Assembly: GCF_001458175.1 (NCBI RefSeq)
Contig: NZ_CYPW01000006.1
Coordinates: forward strand, 561,422-625,421
Source of the DNA: Shimia marina
GTDB taxonomy: Bacteria > Pseudomonadota > Alphaproteobacteria > Rhodobacterales > Rhodobacteraceae
DNA: 64,000 nt
Reading direction: 5' to 3'
The first letter of the stretch is position 1. The number at the start of each line of letters is the position of its first letter. The notes beneath the pieces are model-generated. The model was not told the DNA's origin, did no database searches, and worked only from the letters and a program-made list of their open reading frames with translations. Positions 36,371-45,933 of the stretch are shown here, one piece after another. A program made the translations under genes and the position numbers.

Positions 36371-38806
36371 ATGAATTTGTACGAAGCAACCACGAAAGAA
36401 CTCGAAGAGATCTATGACGACCGGCTGTCCAAGCTGCCGTCTCGTGCTCCGATTTACACCGCGACCGAGCGGGTGCCGATGATTGATCGTATCCGCGGTG
36501 CGGAGCACGTGGATCAGATTTACAAAAAAGACTTGGATGCGATCTATCGCCCCAAGCTGCGTGAGCTGAAAGAAAAGTACAAAGATCACAAACGTTGCTT
36601 CCTGATCGGCAACGGGCCCAGCCTGAATGAAACCGATCTCAGCATGCTTAAGGACGAAGTCACCTTTGCCGTGAATGGCTTCTTCCTGAAGGCAAAGGAT
36701 CTCGACTGGAAGCCGACCTTCTATCTGGTGGAAGACCATCTGGTGGCAGAGGATCGCGCGCCTTGGATCAATGAATTCAAAGGCTCGACCAAATTGTTCC
36801 CAGCCTATTTGGGTTACGCTTTCCCTGCGGCGGAAGACACGATTTTCTACAATCACCGCCCGCGCAAAAGCTATCCTGACGGCTATGACTTCTCAATGGA
36901 AGCGGACAAGATCACCTACACCGGTTGTACCGTGACCTTCTCCATGATGCAGATCGCGGCCTATCTGGGTTTTGAAGAGATTTACCTGATCGGCGTGGAT
37001 GCCAGCTATGACATTCCCGCTGACGCACAGGAAGGTCAGGACTACGCCGTGGGTGTTCTGGATATGAAGTCCGATGACACCAACCATTTTGACCCGGATT
37101 ATTTCGGCAAGGGCTTCCGCTGGCACGATCCGCAAGTGGAGAAAATGGTTGAAGCGTACTCTGAGGCCCGTCGTACCTTGGAAGGCACCGGCCAGACGAT
37201 CTATAACGCCACCGTCGGGGGCATGCTGGAGGTGTTTGAGCGCCGCAGCTTCCACTCGATTTTCCCAGAGGCCAAGTCTCCTGAGGTTGTGGCAGCAGAA
37301 AATGAAGCCAAGCAGCTGGCCAAAACGCCGCGCATGCTGGTGATTGATATGACCGCCATGGGCAATGGCACTGCAACCGGTGAAATCAAATCCACCCTGT
37401 TTGCGGGCTGGCCAAGCGAACAGATCCTGCAAGTTGCCAAACATGGCAAAGATCAGATGGCTCTGGTGACCATGGGAGAGGATGATACCTATCCGGCAAA
37501 GGTCTCCACCGCAGAAGAAGTGACCGCTGCGATTGATGCCTTCGATCCTGAGGTCATCATGTACCGTCAGGTGCCTAATACGTCAGAGCTGCACGCCTTC
37601 GCCATGCAGACCATCGAGCGCCTGAATGTGCCGCTTGTGACCTGGCTTATGGATGACTGGCCTGCAGAGATGGAGCGCAACGACCCAGAGCAATGGGCTG
37701 TGCATGGGCCTGACCTGATCAAGCTTCTGGAGCAATCCGCCGTGCGCCTCTCGATCTGCGATGCGATGTCTAAAGCCTTTGAAGAGCGTTATGGCCACCC
37801 GTTCAAAGCCTACGCCAACGGCGTCAACCCTGTGGACTGGGCTGAGCTGCGCCATCAGGAAGGCAAACAGCTGCGTGTGCGCTATGCCGGTGGTCTGGCG
37901 CCCAACATGACGCTGGACAGCGTGTTGCGTGTGGCCGAAGCCGTGGAAAACCTTGCAAAAAAAGGCAAACCGGTTTCCTTTGAGATCAACACGCAGAAAT
38001 GGTGGCACCGCGATCACGGTGATAAGTTTGACAAGTTCAAATTCACGCGTATCGAAACGACCAATCGCCCCACCGAGGAGTATCGCGAATGGTTGCGTGA
38101 GGCGGATGCGGTGGTCATCGCTTATAACTTCAACGAAGAGACCCGCCGCTACGTGCAGTACAGCATGGCCAATAAGACGCCTGAATGTCTGGCTTCTGGT
38201 GCTGTCGTTTTTGCACATGGCCCTGCGGATTTCGCGACCATTGCCTATCTTGGATCGACCGATGCCGCTGCTGTTGTGACGAAGCCCGAAGTTTCTGCTC
38301 TGGAGGCGGAGTTGGTGAGCTTGCTGGACAACCCTGGGAAGCGCAATCAGCTTGCAGAAAAAGCGCGTCAAATTGCTTTCCGTGATCGCAATGTTGTGAA
38401 ACTGCGCGATGCGCTGCGCGCCAGTATTGCCCAAGCGGTGGCCGGTGTGCCGCAAGTATCCGAATTTATCAAAAAACCAGTGGCCGCACCCATTTCTGGT
38501 ATCGACCAAGATCTGTTCGACGCGCCACTGCATACGCCTGACTCTCTCGAGTTCATGCAGTTGCTGGCCAAGAAGGCAGGCGCCAAATCGGATCCTTTGC
38601 TTTTGAAAATTGCAGCAGCGAACCTCTTGTTGGCACCGAAAGACACCTTGTCCGTGCTCGGCTCTTCGCAGGTGCGCGCCGCAGTGGATAAAGTCCTGTC
38701 AGGCCTGCCGGCCAGCAACCCAGACAAAACCCATTTCCTCCGCGTTGAGAGTTTTGTGGCTGCGCGTTTGGGGGCCAGCAAAACTGGCAAACATGCGGCT
38801 GAATGA
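36371..38806 (+). CDS. DUF115 / MptE-like domain fused to a GT4-like glycosyltransferase
   Basis: This is an 811-residue two-part protein. Residues about 70-305 are a DUF115 domain: KRCFLIGNGPSLNETDLS, EEIYLIGVDASYD, TNHFDPDYFGKGF and YNATVGGMLEVFERRSF. Residues about 325-680 look GT-B/GT4-like: LVIDMTAMGNGTATGEIKS, VTWLMDDWPAE, LSICDAMSKAFEERYG, VRYAGGLAPNMTLDSVLRVA and AYNFNEETRRYVQYSMANK. A C-terminal tail of about 120 residues is helical. The DUF115 part is closely related to that of 27755-28915. It probably transfers a sugar using the CMP- or GDP-donors made nearby. The gene starts 36 bp after the dehydrogenase gene. Confidence 0.8.
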   Translation: MNLYEATTKELEEIYDDRLSKLPSRAPIYTATERVPMIDRIRGAEHVDQIYKKDLDAIYRPKLRELKEKYKDHKRCFLIGNGPSLNETDLSMLKDEVTFAVNGFFLKAKDLDWKPTFYLVEDHLVAEDRAPWINEFKGSTKLFPAYLGYAFPAAEDTIFYNHRPRKSYPDGYDFSMEADKITYTGCTVTFSMMQIAAYLGFEEIYLIGVDASYDIPADAQEGQDYAVGVLDMKSDDTNHFDPDYFGKGFRWHDPQVEKMVEAYSEARRTLEGTGQTIYNATVGGMLEVFERRSFHSIFPEAKSPEVVAAENEAKQLAKTPRMLVIDMTAMGNGTATGEIKSTLFAGWPSEQILQVAKHGKDQMALVTMGEDDTYPAKVSTAEEVTAAIDAFDPEVIMYRQVPNTSELHAFAMQTIERLNVPLVTWLMDDWPAEMERNDPEQWAVHGPDLIKLLEQSAVRLSICDAMSKAFEERYGHPFKAYANGVNPVDWAELRHQEGKQLRVRYAGGLAPNMTLDSVLRVAEAVENLAKKGKPVSFEINTQKWWHRDHGDKFDKFKFTRIETTNRPTEEYREWLREADAVVIAYNFNEETRRYVQYSMANKTPECLASGAVVFAHGPADFATIAYLGSTDAAAVVTKPEVSALEAELVSLLDNPGKRNQLAEKARQIAFRDRNVVKLRDALRASIAQAVAGVPQVSEFIKKPVAAPISGIDQDLFDAPLHTPDSLEFMQLLAKKAGAKSDPLLLKIAAANLLLAPKDTLSVLGSSQVRAAVDKVLSGLPASNPDKTHFLRVESFVAARLGASKTGKHAAE

Positions 38807-38842
38807 GAATTTCAAAATCCGAATTGTAGAAGTAGACATTAC

Positions 38843-39967
38843 ATGACCAAAAAAGCTCTTATCACCGGCGTGACCGGCCAAGACGGCTCCTATCTGGCTG
38901 AGTTCCTGCTGGAAAAAGGCTATGAGGTGCATGGCATCAAGCGCCGTGCCTCCCTGTTCAACACCGGCCGTGTGGATCACATCTATCAGGATCCGCATGT
39001 CGATAACGCCAATTTCAAACTGCATTATGGCGATCTGACCGATACCTCAAACCTCACGCGGATCCTGCGCGAAGTGGAGCCGGATGAGGTCTATAACCTT
39101 GGGGCGCAGTCCCATGTTGCGGTCAGCTTTGAAGCGCCGGAATATACCGCCGATGTGGATGGCATCGGCACGCTGCGCTTGCTGGAAGCCATTCGCTTTC
39201 TCGGACTGGAGAAGAAAACACGCTTCTATCAGGCGTCGACCTCTGAACTCTACGGTCTGGTGCAGGAAATCCCACAGCGGGAGACAACCCCGTTCTACCC
39301 GCGTTCGCCTTACGCGGTGGCCAAGCTTTACAGCTACTGGATCACCGTCAACTACCGTGAGGCTTATGGCATGTATGCCTGTAACGGCATCCTGTTCAAC
39401 CACGAGAGCCCGCGCCGTGGCGAAACCTTCGTGACGCGCAAAATCACCCGTGGTCTGGCCAATATTGCACAGGGTCTGGAGCCTTGCCTCTATATGGGCA
39501 ACATCGACAGCCTGCGCGACTGGGGCCATGCCAAGGACTACGTGCGCATGCAGTGGATGATGCTGCAACAGGATGCGGCCGAAGACTTTGTGATCGCCAC
39601 CGGCGTGCAGTATTCTGTGCGTGAGTTCATCGCCTGGTCCGCACAGGAACTGGGCGTGACGCTTGAATTCACGGGCAGCGGCACAGAAGAGATTGCCACT
39701 GTGGCTGCGATTGAAGGGGACAATGCACCGGCGCTGAAAGTGGGCGACGTGATCATGCGCATCGACCCCCGCTATTTCCGCCCGGCAGAGGTAGAAACCC
39801 TTTTGGGCGACCCGGCCAATGCCAAACAGAAACTGGGCTGGGAGCCAGAGATCACGGTGCAGGAAATGTGCGCCGAGATGGTGCGCGAGGATTTGCAGGT
39901 CGCAAAGCGCCACGCGTTGTTGAAAGAGCACGGCATGGAAGTGCCTGTTTCCGTTGAAAATGGTTAA
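38843..39967 (+). CDS. gmd: GDP-mannose 4,6-dehydratase
   Basis: This 374-residue SDR enzyme converts GDP-mannose to GDP-4-keto-6-deoxymannose, the first committed step to GDP-L-fucose. [19 protein letters not shown] is the NADP loop, [11 protein letters not shown] carries the Ser/Glu catalytic residues and [16 protein letters not shown] the Tyr-Lys pair. [19 protein letters not shown] is a diagnostic block. The partner reductase (fcl) is at 41949 and manC at 42947. Three genes separate gmd from fcl, two of them sulfotransferase-like. Confidence 0.97.
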   Translation: MTKKALITGVTGQDGSYLAEFLLEKGYEVHGIKRRASLFNTGRVDHIYQDPHVDNANFKLHYGDLTDTSNLTRILREVEPDEVYNLGAQSHVAVSFEAPEYTADVDGIGTLRLLEAIRFLGLEKKTRFYQASTSELYGLVQEIPQRETTPFYPRSPYAVAKLYSYWITVNYREAYGMYACNGILFNHESPRRGETFVTRKITRGLANIAQGLEPCLYMGNIDSLRDWGHAKDYVRMQWMMLQQDAAEDFVIATGVQYSVREFIAWSAQELGVTLEFTGSGTEEIATVAAIEGDNAPALKVGDVIMRIDPRYFRPAEVETLLGDPANAKQKLGWEPEITVQEMCAEMVREDLQVAKRHALLKEHGMEVPVSVENG

Positions 39968-40041
39968 CTGCACGCCACCGTATGAGTGGTCGTGACTACT
40001 CAACAATTACTTTTAAAGCTCAAAATTGAAAGGACATTCAA

Positions 40042-40257
40042 ATGAGTGATAAACTTGACAAAGCCGGTATCTCCATGGAACTCAGCAAAGACGTAGCGCG
40101 TATCTTTTGGCGCTCCAAATTCAAGCTGGCAAATCCGGATGCGAGCGAAGACGAAATGAAAGCAGCATGGGAGCTTGAAAAGGAAGAAAACCGTCAAGCC
40201 ATGCGTCATGCTCTTCGTGTTATGAAGAAAAAAGGTATCGAACTGCAGCGCGCGTAA
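40042..40257 (+). CDS. Small conserved-looking protein (71 aa), unknown function
   Basis: This is a 71-residue charged, helix-rich protein (MSDKLDKAGISMELSKDVAR..., KRA-type C-terminus) with no signal peptide or membrane helix. It has a good ribosome site (AAAGGA, nine bases upstream of ATG). The composition and length look like genuine small alphaproteobacterial hypothetical proteins. I recognise no motif; it lies between gmd and a sulfotransferase gene and may be regulatory or simply a bystander. Confidence 0.7.
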   Translation: MSDKLDKAGISMELSKDVARIFWRSKFKLANPDASEDEMKAAWELEKEENRQAMRHALRVMKKKGIELQRA

Positions 40258-40387
40258 TCCACTCCTGGGTTAAGTTAGCTGTTTGATATTGCTATTTTAG
40301 TTTGATCCCGGGTTGTCCGTGTTTTGAGCGGGCGCCCGACTATTACCGGAAGCTTATCCGGATATTCAATCATGCAGGAATTTTACT

Positions 40388-41140
40388 ATGGCTACGCAAT
40401 CAAAGCATGAACTATCGGTGATTGGTTTTCCGAAATGCGGCACATCTGCATTGATGCGGATCGTCGAAAAAGATCCTCGAGTGTATGTCGTTCGAACCGG
40501 AAATGACTCCTTGGAAATTCCTCCCAAAGACCTCGAAGGATATCGAGAATCGGCCCCGGCCTGTGATGTCCTTGCCCATAAATTTGTTGCACGGGCATTT
40601 ACGTCGCAGGGCACGCAGGAGCTGCTACAATTGAATTCGGAAATGAGCTTGGTTCTTTGTTACCGCCATCCGGTCAAATCCCTCATTTCCTGGCACAACA
40701 TGCATACAAAGATTGCTGTCACCGGGCGCAATAAGAACCATTTTGCCTATAAAGAGCGCGATTTTTACGCGACAGCTTCTTTGTCTGAGTATTATGAGCG
40801 ATATGCTAAAGAGCGCCTATGTTACGATGTGCACATCGGGCGGTTACTTGAAACTGTGCCGTCCTCGCAACTTACAATCATTGCACAGGAAGAATTGGCA
40901 GCAGCTCCTGATGAGACGGGCGAGGCACTACTGAATTTTGTACGGACGGGCGAACGTAAAAAAGTGTGTGCAGGTGGAAGTACTGCGCATCGCGGATACG
41001 CAGATAAAAAACGTAACTCCATAGAAATACCAGCAGAAATCACTGAAGAACTTGAAGGTATTTATAGCAGAACACAGTCGCTGTTAGGGGCGGCGGATGT
41101 GACGTTTGAAATGGAACCCGCTCAAGCTACTGCTGTTTGA
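40388..41140 (+). CDS. Sulfotransferase
   Basis: This is a 250-residue cytosolic-type sulfotransferase. ELSVIGFPKCGTSALMRIVE is the PAPS P-loop (F/Y-P-K-x-G-T), and SLVLCYRHPVKSLISWHNMH the 3'-phosphate-binding segment with its Arg and His-Pro. LTIIAQEELAAAP corresponds to the ED/EE step before the last helices. It should transfer sulfate from PAPS to a sugar hydroxyl. AGGA nine bases upstream of the ATG at 40388 supports the start. It is followed 40 bp later by a second, different sulfotransferase gene. Confidence 0.82.
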   Translation: MATQSKHELSVIGFPKCGTSALMRIVEKDPRVYVVRTGNDSLEIPPKDLEGYRESAPACDVLAHKFVARAFTSQGTQELLQLNSEMSLVLCYRHPVKSLISWHNMHTKIAVTGRNKNHFAYKERDFYATASLSEYYERYAKERLCYDVHIGRLLETVPSSQLTIIAQEELAAAPDETGEALLNFVRTGERKKVCAGGSTAHRGYADKKRNSIEIPAEITEELEGIYSRTQSLLGAADVTFEMEPAQATAV

Positions 41141-41179
41141 TCGCAAATTTGACCCCAAGACATAGAAAAGAATTCATCG

Positions 41180-41914
41180 ATGCTTATTCTCAACAACGGC
41201 GTACCGAAAAGCGGATCCACCTGGATGCAAAACATCCTTCGCAACTACTTGAGCCCAGCCTATCCATCTGAGAAGTGGGCCAACGATTGGAAGAACCCGT
41301 CTGTGGATCCTGACAAACTCGAAGGGTATGTTGCGAGCGGTGAGTGGAAAGAAGGGACCACGCTTCTCAAGACACATATTGAGTATTCTGAAGGCTACAA
41401 GTTTTTGGTTGCAGACGACATCAAGGTGGTTGTGACATACCGCAAGTTGACCGACTCAGTTGTCTCGTGGTTTCACCACCAGTTGCGTATGAATAAGACA
41501 AGCAGCGAAGATAAGTTGAATTGGTTGGACACAAAAGGCCGCCAGTTCGCTTTGCGCGCTGTGCGTCACCGCTTGTCATGGCAAGATCAGCCGAATGCGT
41601 TGATGGTAAACTATGAGAGCATGGTACAGGATGCTGTGCCACTCATTGAAGAGGTGACAAAGTTCATCGGATCTCCTTGTTCTTTGTTTGATGCGATCAA
41701 TCTGGTTGAAAAAACGCAGGTGCGTATTTCAAGCAAGAAGAGCTTGCAAGAGGGCCAGCACGTTAGAACCGGTGGTTTGAGCGTCGCCAAAGAAGAGCTG
41801 CCAGAGGCTTATTTGAAAGAGCTGGAAGCGCTTCAAGAGGTTGTAGAAGCTGGAAGTTTCACCCCAGAAATTGCAAAGGCTTTTCGTGAAGGCAAGCTGG
41901 AACAAGCCGTTTGA
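41180..41914 (+). CDS. Sulfotransferase
   Basis: This is a 244-residue sulfotransferase. LILNNGVPKSGSTWMQNIL is a textbook P-K-S-G-S-T-W P-loop, KVVVTYRKLTDSVVSWFHH the 3'-phosphate segment, and NALMVNYESMVQDAVPLI the YESM/YEDM segment. The sequence is only distantly related to the 40388 product, so the two enzymes probably modify different positions or residues. It lies 34 bp before fcl, embedding sulfation directly in the GDP-fucose gene group. Sulfate-donor genes (cysDNC) are not in the window. Confidence 0.85.
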   Translation: MLILNNGVPKSGSTWMQNILRNYLSPAYPSEKWANDWKNPSVDPDKLEGYVASGEWKEGTTLLKTHIEYSEGYKFLVADDIKVVVTYRKLTDSVVSWFHHQLRMNKTSSEDKLNWLDTKGRQFALRAVRHRLSWQDQPNALMVNYESMVQDAVPLIEEVTKFIGSPCSLFDAINLVEKTQVRISSKKSLQEGQHVRTGGLSVAKEELPEAYLKELEALQEVVEAGSFTPEIAKAFREGKLEQAV

Positions 41915-41948
41915 TACGGCTTGCTTTGACCTAGATTTGGCGAAGTAA

Positions 41949-42923
41949 ATGACAAAAAAAATCTACATCGCAGGCCATCGTGGCATGGTCGGAGGCGCCA
42001 TTCTGCGTCAGTTGCAGGCCCGAAAGGATGCAGGGGAAGATCTCACGCTGATCACCCGCACCCACGCAGAGCTTGATCTCACCGATCAGCGGGCTGTGCG
42101 CGGTTTTATGCAGGATGAAAAGCCCGACGTGGTGATCCTCGCGGCGGCCAAGGTGGGCGGTATCCATGCCAACAACACCTACCCGGCAGAGTTCATCTAC
42201 GAAAACCTGATGATGGAGTGCAATGTCATCCATCAGGCCTATGCCTGCGGTGTGAAAAAGCTTCTGCAACTCGGCAGTTCCTGCATCTATCCCAAGGCTG
42301 TGCCGCAGCCGATGAAAGAAGATGCGCTGCTCACTGGCACGCTGGAGCCTACCAATGAGCCTTATGCGGTGGCGAAAATTGCCGGCATCAAGCTCTGTGA
42401 AAGCTACAACCGCCAATATGGCGTGGATTACCGCTCTGTGATGCCCACCAACCTCTATGGGCCGGGGGACAATTTCCACCCTGAAAACTCCCATGTCATG
42501 CCCGCCCTGATCCGGCGTTTCCATGAGGCAGCGCAATCCGGTCAGGAAGAGGTGGTCATGTGGGGCACGGGCAAACCCATGCGCGAATTCCTGCATGTGG
42601 ATGATATGGCCGCGGCCAGCCTCTTTGTGCTGGAGCTCGACAAAGCCATCTATGAAGCCAATACCGATCCAATGCTCAGCCACATCAACGTCGGCACTGG
42701 CAGCGATATCTCCATCGGGGATCTGGGACATATGATTGCTGAAGTGACCGGATATAAAGGCAAGATCACGCAGGATCTCACCAAGCCGGATGGCACCATG
42801 AAGAAATTGATGGATGTCAGCCGACTGGCCGATATGGGCTGGACAGCGAGCGTGGCGTTGGAGGACGGTGTGAAAGAGACCTACCGCTGGTTCCTTGATA
42901 ACCAGGATTCGTTTCGCGGATAA
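41949..42923 (+). CDS. fcl: GDP-L-fucose synthase
   Basis: This 324-residue SDR epimerase-reductase produces GDP-L-fucose from the product of Gmd. [18 protein letters not shown] is the NADP loop, [19 protein letters not shown] includes the Ser-Cys region and [18 protein letters not shown] the catalytic Tyr-Lys. [20 protein letters not shown] is diagnostic. The gene ends 23 bp before manC, so the pair is probably cotranscribed. Confidence 0.97.
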   Translation: MTKKIYIAGHRGMVGGAILRQLQARKDAGEDLTLITRTHAELDLTDQRAVRGFMQDEKPDVVILAAAKVGGIHANNTYPAEFIYENLMMECNVIHQAYACGVKKLLQLGSSCIYPKAVPQPMKEDALLTGTLEPTNEPYAVAKIAGIKLCESYNRQYGVDYRSVMPTNLYGPGDNFHPENSHVMPALIRRFHEAAQSGQEEVVMWGTGKPMREFLHVDDMAAASLFVLELDKAIYEANTDPMLSHINVGTGSDISIGDLGHMIAEVTGYKGKITQDLTKPDGTMKKLMDVSRLADMGWTASVALEDGVKETYRWFLDNQDSFRG

Positions 42924-42946
42924 TTTTACCCAAGGACAATTTCAGT

Positions 42947-44395
42947 ATGTCACAGATCATTCATCCCCTGTTGCTTTGCGGTGGTTCCGGCACACGTCTC
43001 TGGCCGCTCAGCCGCAAGAGCTACCCCAAACAATTTGCCCAGCTCACCGGCGAAGACAGCCTGTTTCAAGCCTCGGCGGAACGCCTGTCTGGCCCCGGTT
43101 TTGCCGCCCCTCTGGTGATCACCGGGTCCGATTTCCGGTTTATCGTAATCGAACAGCTGGCGGCGAAATCCACTGCCGCCTCTGCGACCTTGATTGAGCC
43201 TGAGGGCCGCAATACTGCGCCTGCCATCCTCGCGGCCGCTCTGGTGCTGGAGGCTCGCGAGGCGGGCGCTCTGATGCTGGTGGCGCCTTCTGACCACGTG
43301 ATCCCCGACAGCACCCGGTTCCGCGATGCGGTTCAGGCCGCCGCCGAAACCGCCGCCAGCGGTCAGCTGGTGACCTTTGGTATCAAACCAGACCGTGCCG
43401 AAACCGGCTATGGCTGGCTGGAGCTGAGCCAGAGCCCGGAGGCTGATTTTGCCCCGGTGGCACAACCGCTTAAGAGCTTTGTGGAAAAGCCTGACGCCGC
43501 CAAGGCCGAAACCCTGCTTGCCGGGGGGCAGCACCTTTGGAATGCCGGGATCTTCCTCTTTGCCACGGATGCGCTGATTGCGGCTTTTGAGGCCCATGCG
43601 CCTGAGATGCTGGCGCAGGCCCGCGCAGCAGTGGACGCCGCCGAAGAAGATCTCAGCTTCACCCGCCTGGATCCAGAGGCATGGAGCCAGATGGAGGATA
43701 TTTCCATCGACTACGCTGTCATGGAGAAAGCCGATAATCTCTCTGTGGTGCCGTACGGCGGCGCATGGTCTGATCTGGGCGGCTGGGATGCGGTCTGGAT
43801 GGAAAGCGGCCCGGATGACAACGGCGTTGTGCTCAGCGGCCCGGCCACCTCGATTGAATGTGAAAACACCCTTCTGCGGGCCGAAGACAGCAGCCAGCAG
43901 CTGGTGGGCATTGGTCTTGAGGATGTGATCGCCGTGGCCATGCCCGATGCCGTTCTGGTCGCCCACAAAGACCGGGCGCAGGACGTGAAGAAGGCGGTTT
44001 CTGCGCTGAAGGAAAAAGGTGCGGCGCAGGCGGAAATTTTGCCGCGCGATTTCCGCCCTTGGGGCTGGTTTGAAAGCCTCGTGGTTGGTGACCGCTTTCA
44101 GGTGAAACGTATTCACGTGCATTCCGGTGCCGCACTGAGCCTGCAAAGCCACCATCACCGTGCGGAGCATTGGATTGTGGTGGAAGGCACAGCCAAAGTC
44201 ACCGTGGACGACGAGGTCAAACTGGTCAGTGAAAATCAGTCTGTCTACATCCCATTGGGCGCCGTGCACCGCATGGAGAACCCCGGCAAAGTGCCCATGG
44301 TGTTGATTGAGGTGCAGACCGGCAGCTACCTCGGCGAAGATGACATCATCCGCTACGAAGATGTCTATGCCCGCGGGCAGGGTGCCAAAGGCTAA
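42947..44395 (+). CDS. manC: Mannose-1-phosphate guanylyltransferase / mannose-6-phosphate isomerase
   Basis: This 482-residue bifunctional enzyme is of the ManC/CpsB/AlgA type. The N-terminal GT-A-like pyrophosphorylase domain has LLCGGSGTRLWPLSRKSYPK, TAPAILAAAL, VAPSDHVI and FVEKPDAAKA. The C-terminal cupin (about residue 360 on) has FRPWGWFESL, VKRIHVHSGAALSLQSHHHR and EHWIVVEGTAKV, as in type II phosphomannose isomerases. It makes GDP-mannose for Gmd. The stop is followed by a terminator at 44420. It is the last gene of the plus-strand region. Confidence 0.97.
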   Translation: MSQIIHPLLLCGGSGTRLWPLSRKSYPKQFAQLTGEDSLFQASAERLSGPGFAAPLVITGSDFRFIVIEQLAAKSTAASATLIEPEGRNTAPAILAAALVLEAREAGALMLVAPSDHVIPDSTRFRDAVQAAAETAASGQLVTFGIKPDRAETGYGWLELSQSPEADFAPVAQPLKSFVEKPDAAKAETLLAGGQHLWNAGIFLFATDALIAAFEAHAPEMLAQARAAVDAAEEDLSFTRLDPEAWSQMEDISIDYAVMEKADNLSVVPYGGAWSDLGGWDAVWMESGPDDNGVVLSGPATSIECENTLLRAEDSSQQLVGIGLEDVIAVAMPDAVLVAHKDRAQDVKKAVSALKEKGAAQAEILPRDFRPWGWFESLVVGDRFQVKRIHVHSGAALSLQSHHHRAEHWIVVEGTAKVTVDDEVKLVSENQSVYIPLGAVHRMENPGKVPMVLIEVQTGSYLGEDDIIRYEDVYARGQGAKG

Positions 44396-44419
44396 ACTGC
44401 CTTTGCAAAAGCGCGTAGT

Positions 44420-44447
44420 AAGGCGGCCTAGTCAGGGTCGCCTTTTT
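44420..44447 (+). terminator. Intrinsic terminator of the manC transcript
   Basis: A 9-bp stem (AAGGCGGCC with GGTCGCCTT, one G-T pair) and 7-base loop runs directly into a T-run at 44443-44447. It starts 25 bp after the manC stop and includes the stop codon of the convergent gene 44428-45813, so the hairpin DNA is also the last codons of that gene. Confidence 0.75.
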
Positions 44448-45813
44448 CACTTTTGGCCGTCGGATCATTTGAAAATCTCAGGTCAATCCAACGCGCGGCA
44501 GGGATGTTCTTGGCAGCACCAGCCACCCAAGCGCCCTCCCAACGCACCGCACTTGTATGAATGTCCAGACAGCGCAGCGTGGCGTCATACCGGGTTTGTA
44601 CAAAGACCAGACGATTGCCATTGGCATCTTGCGGCACCTCAATTTGCCAGCCAACCCCCGCCAGGGGGGGGACATTGTGCAGCTGGTAGTGGCCCACATC
44701 GGGTTTCCCAAAAGTTGCCTCCAGCGGGTCTGCCGGGGCCTCAATGCCAGTGTCAGACAGGCGCAGAATTGGGCTGGCTTCTTTCAGAAAACCATTGGCA
44801 TCCACGGTTGTGTTTCTATTCTGCCAGATCCGTGACCAGCTATTCCACCCGTCTGCGGCCCGGGCACGAAAATAGACATCTCCCAAATGGCTGATGGCCA
44901 TCTGCAACATTCCACCAAAGCTGGAACTGGGAATGCGCGTGAAATGGAGCATCATTCCAGCACTGCTGGGTGCGCCAATTGTGGCGGAACCATAGCGCCA
45001 GAACCCTTGGATCTGAAGATCATCCAATGAATCTTCGGGCGGCAGTGCAGCGCTTTGGTCATGCAGACCAAGGCCAAAGGCCCCAACAGTCATCAAACGC
45101 TCTGCTGTGGTGTCTGAGGGGGTGTCCTGTACCGCAGATCCTGTGATGCTGCCCGTAACACTCAGGCCGTTTGGCGCCTGCGCCTGTCCATTGGTCGGGT
45201 CAAATCGCAGGCCGGTTTGCCAGTTTGTGCCATCGGCGCTCACTTTGATGGCAAACGCATCGTCCCCAGTGGTGCCCATTTCGGCCCGACCGGACCAGCC
45301 GGTCTGAAACAGCAGAGAGGCCGTGTCCTCGGTCAGAGCTTTGTTGAGTTTGAGCTGGTGCCCGCCGCCCTCTGGCGCATGGCTGAACAGGCTGGCGGTG
45401 GCAGCCAGAGACAGGCGATTGGTTGCATCAAAGCTTGTCTTGATGCCCAGACCTTCCAGATTGTCAGTGTGCGGGGGCAGGGGCTGCCAGCTGTTGCCCG
45501 CCCAAAGCAGCAGGGTGTTTGACACACGGCTCAGCGCGCGACAGCCAGCCACCAGAGGTGTGAATTGCCAGGATTCACTGTCCCGTATGGCCAGCGAATG
45601 CGGTTGGCCCGCCCAATCGCCGGTCGGTGCTGCGCCGGTTGCCCAGATCTGCCCGTCCTCCGGGGCCACAGGCGGTGTATCAGCGTCAAAACCCTCCAGC
45701 ACAAGCTGAACCCAAAGATCCAGCAGACGTAGCGCTTCGTTGTGGGTGACGTGTTTTTGAGCCTGGCTTGCTGCGAGATAGGGCAGGGACAGGCGCGCGG
45801 AGGTCTCGGACAT
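44428..45813 (-). CDS. DUF2793 phage tail-fibre-like protein
   Basis: This is a 461-residue protein. Residues 1-110 (LPYLAASQAQKHVTHNEALRLLD, DGQIWATG, GAPTGDWAGQPHSLA) match DUF2793, known from Rhodobacterales phage and gene-transfer-agent-like fibres. The middle (residues about 250-345) resembles a pyocin-knob unit (IQGFWRYGSATIGAP, GDVYFRARAADGWNSWSRIW). The end (GFLKEASPILRLSDTG..., GWQIEVPQDANGNRLVFV) follows the C-terminal block of phage tail fibres. It therefore looks like a receptor-binding fibre built from mobile modules. No other phage gene is seen. It could recognise polysaccharide. Confidence 0.72.
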   Translation of the reverse strand: MSETSARLSLPYLAASQAQKHVTHNEALRLLDLWVQLVLEGFDADTPPVAPEDGQIWATGAAPTGDWAGQPHSLAIRDSESWQFTPLVAGCRALSRVSNTLLLWAGNSWQPLPPHTDNLEGLGIKTSFDATNRLSLAATASLFSHAPEGGGHQLKLNKALTEDTASLLFQTGWSGRAEMGTTGDDAFAIKVSADGTNWQTGLRFDPTNGQAQAPNGLSVTGSITGSAVQDTPSDTTAERLMTVGAFGLGLHDQSAALPPEDSLDDLQIQGFWRYGSATIGAPSSAGMMLHFTRIPSSSFGGMLQMAISHLGDVYFRARAADGWNSWSRIWQNRNTTVDANGFLKEASPILRLSDTGIEAPADPLEATFGKPDVGHYQLHNVPPLAGVGWQIEVPQDANGNRLVFVQTRYDATLRCLDIHTSAVRWEGAWVAGAAKNIPAARWIDLRFSNDPTAKSEKGDPD

Positions 45814-45933
45814 GGCTTTCTTCCCAAAGATGTGGACTCTGGGCCCAGATCATCGAGTGCCTTGTTTGCCATTCTCAAAACGCTCCGTGCGCCCAAAACC
45901 TGATACAGGCAACACATGGGTGCATCGGGCAGA

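Noticed and set aside
42950..44269. Antisense frame opposite manC (about 439 codons)
   Set aside because: ManC is complete and unambiguous. The antisense product has no known motif.
44428..45813. A prophage remnant
   Set aside because: Only one fibre-like gene is found, with no integrase, capsid, portal or lysis gene, and it lies between capsule and RTX genes.
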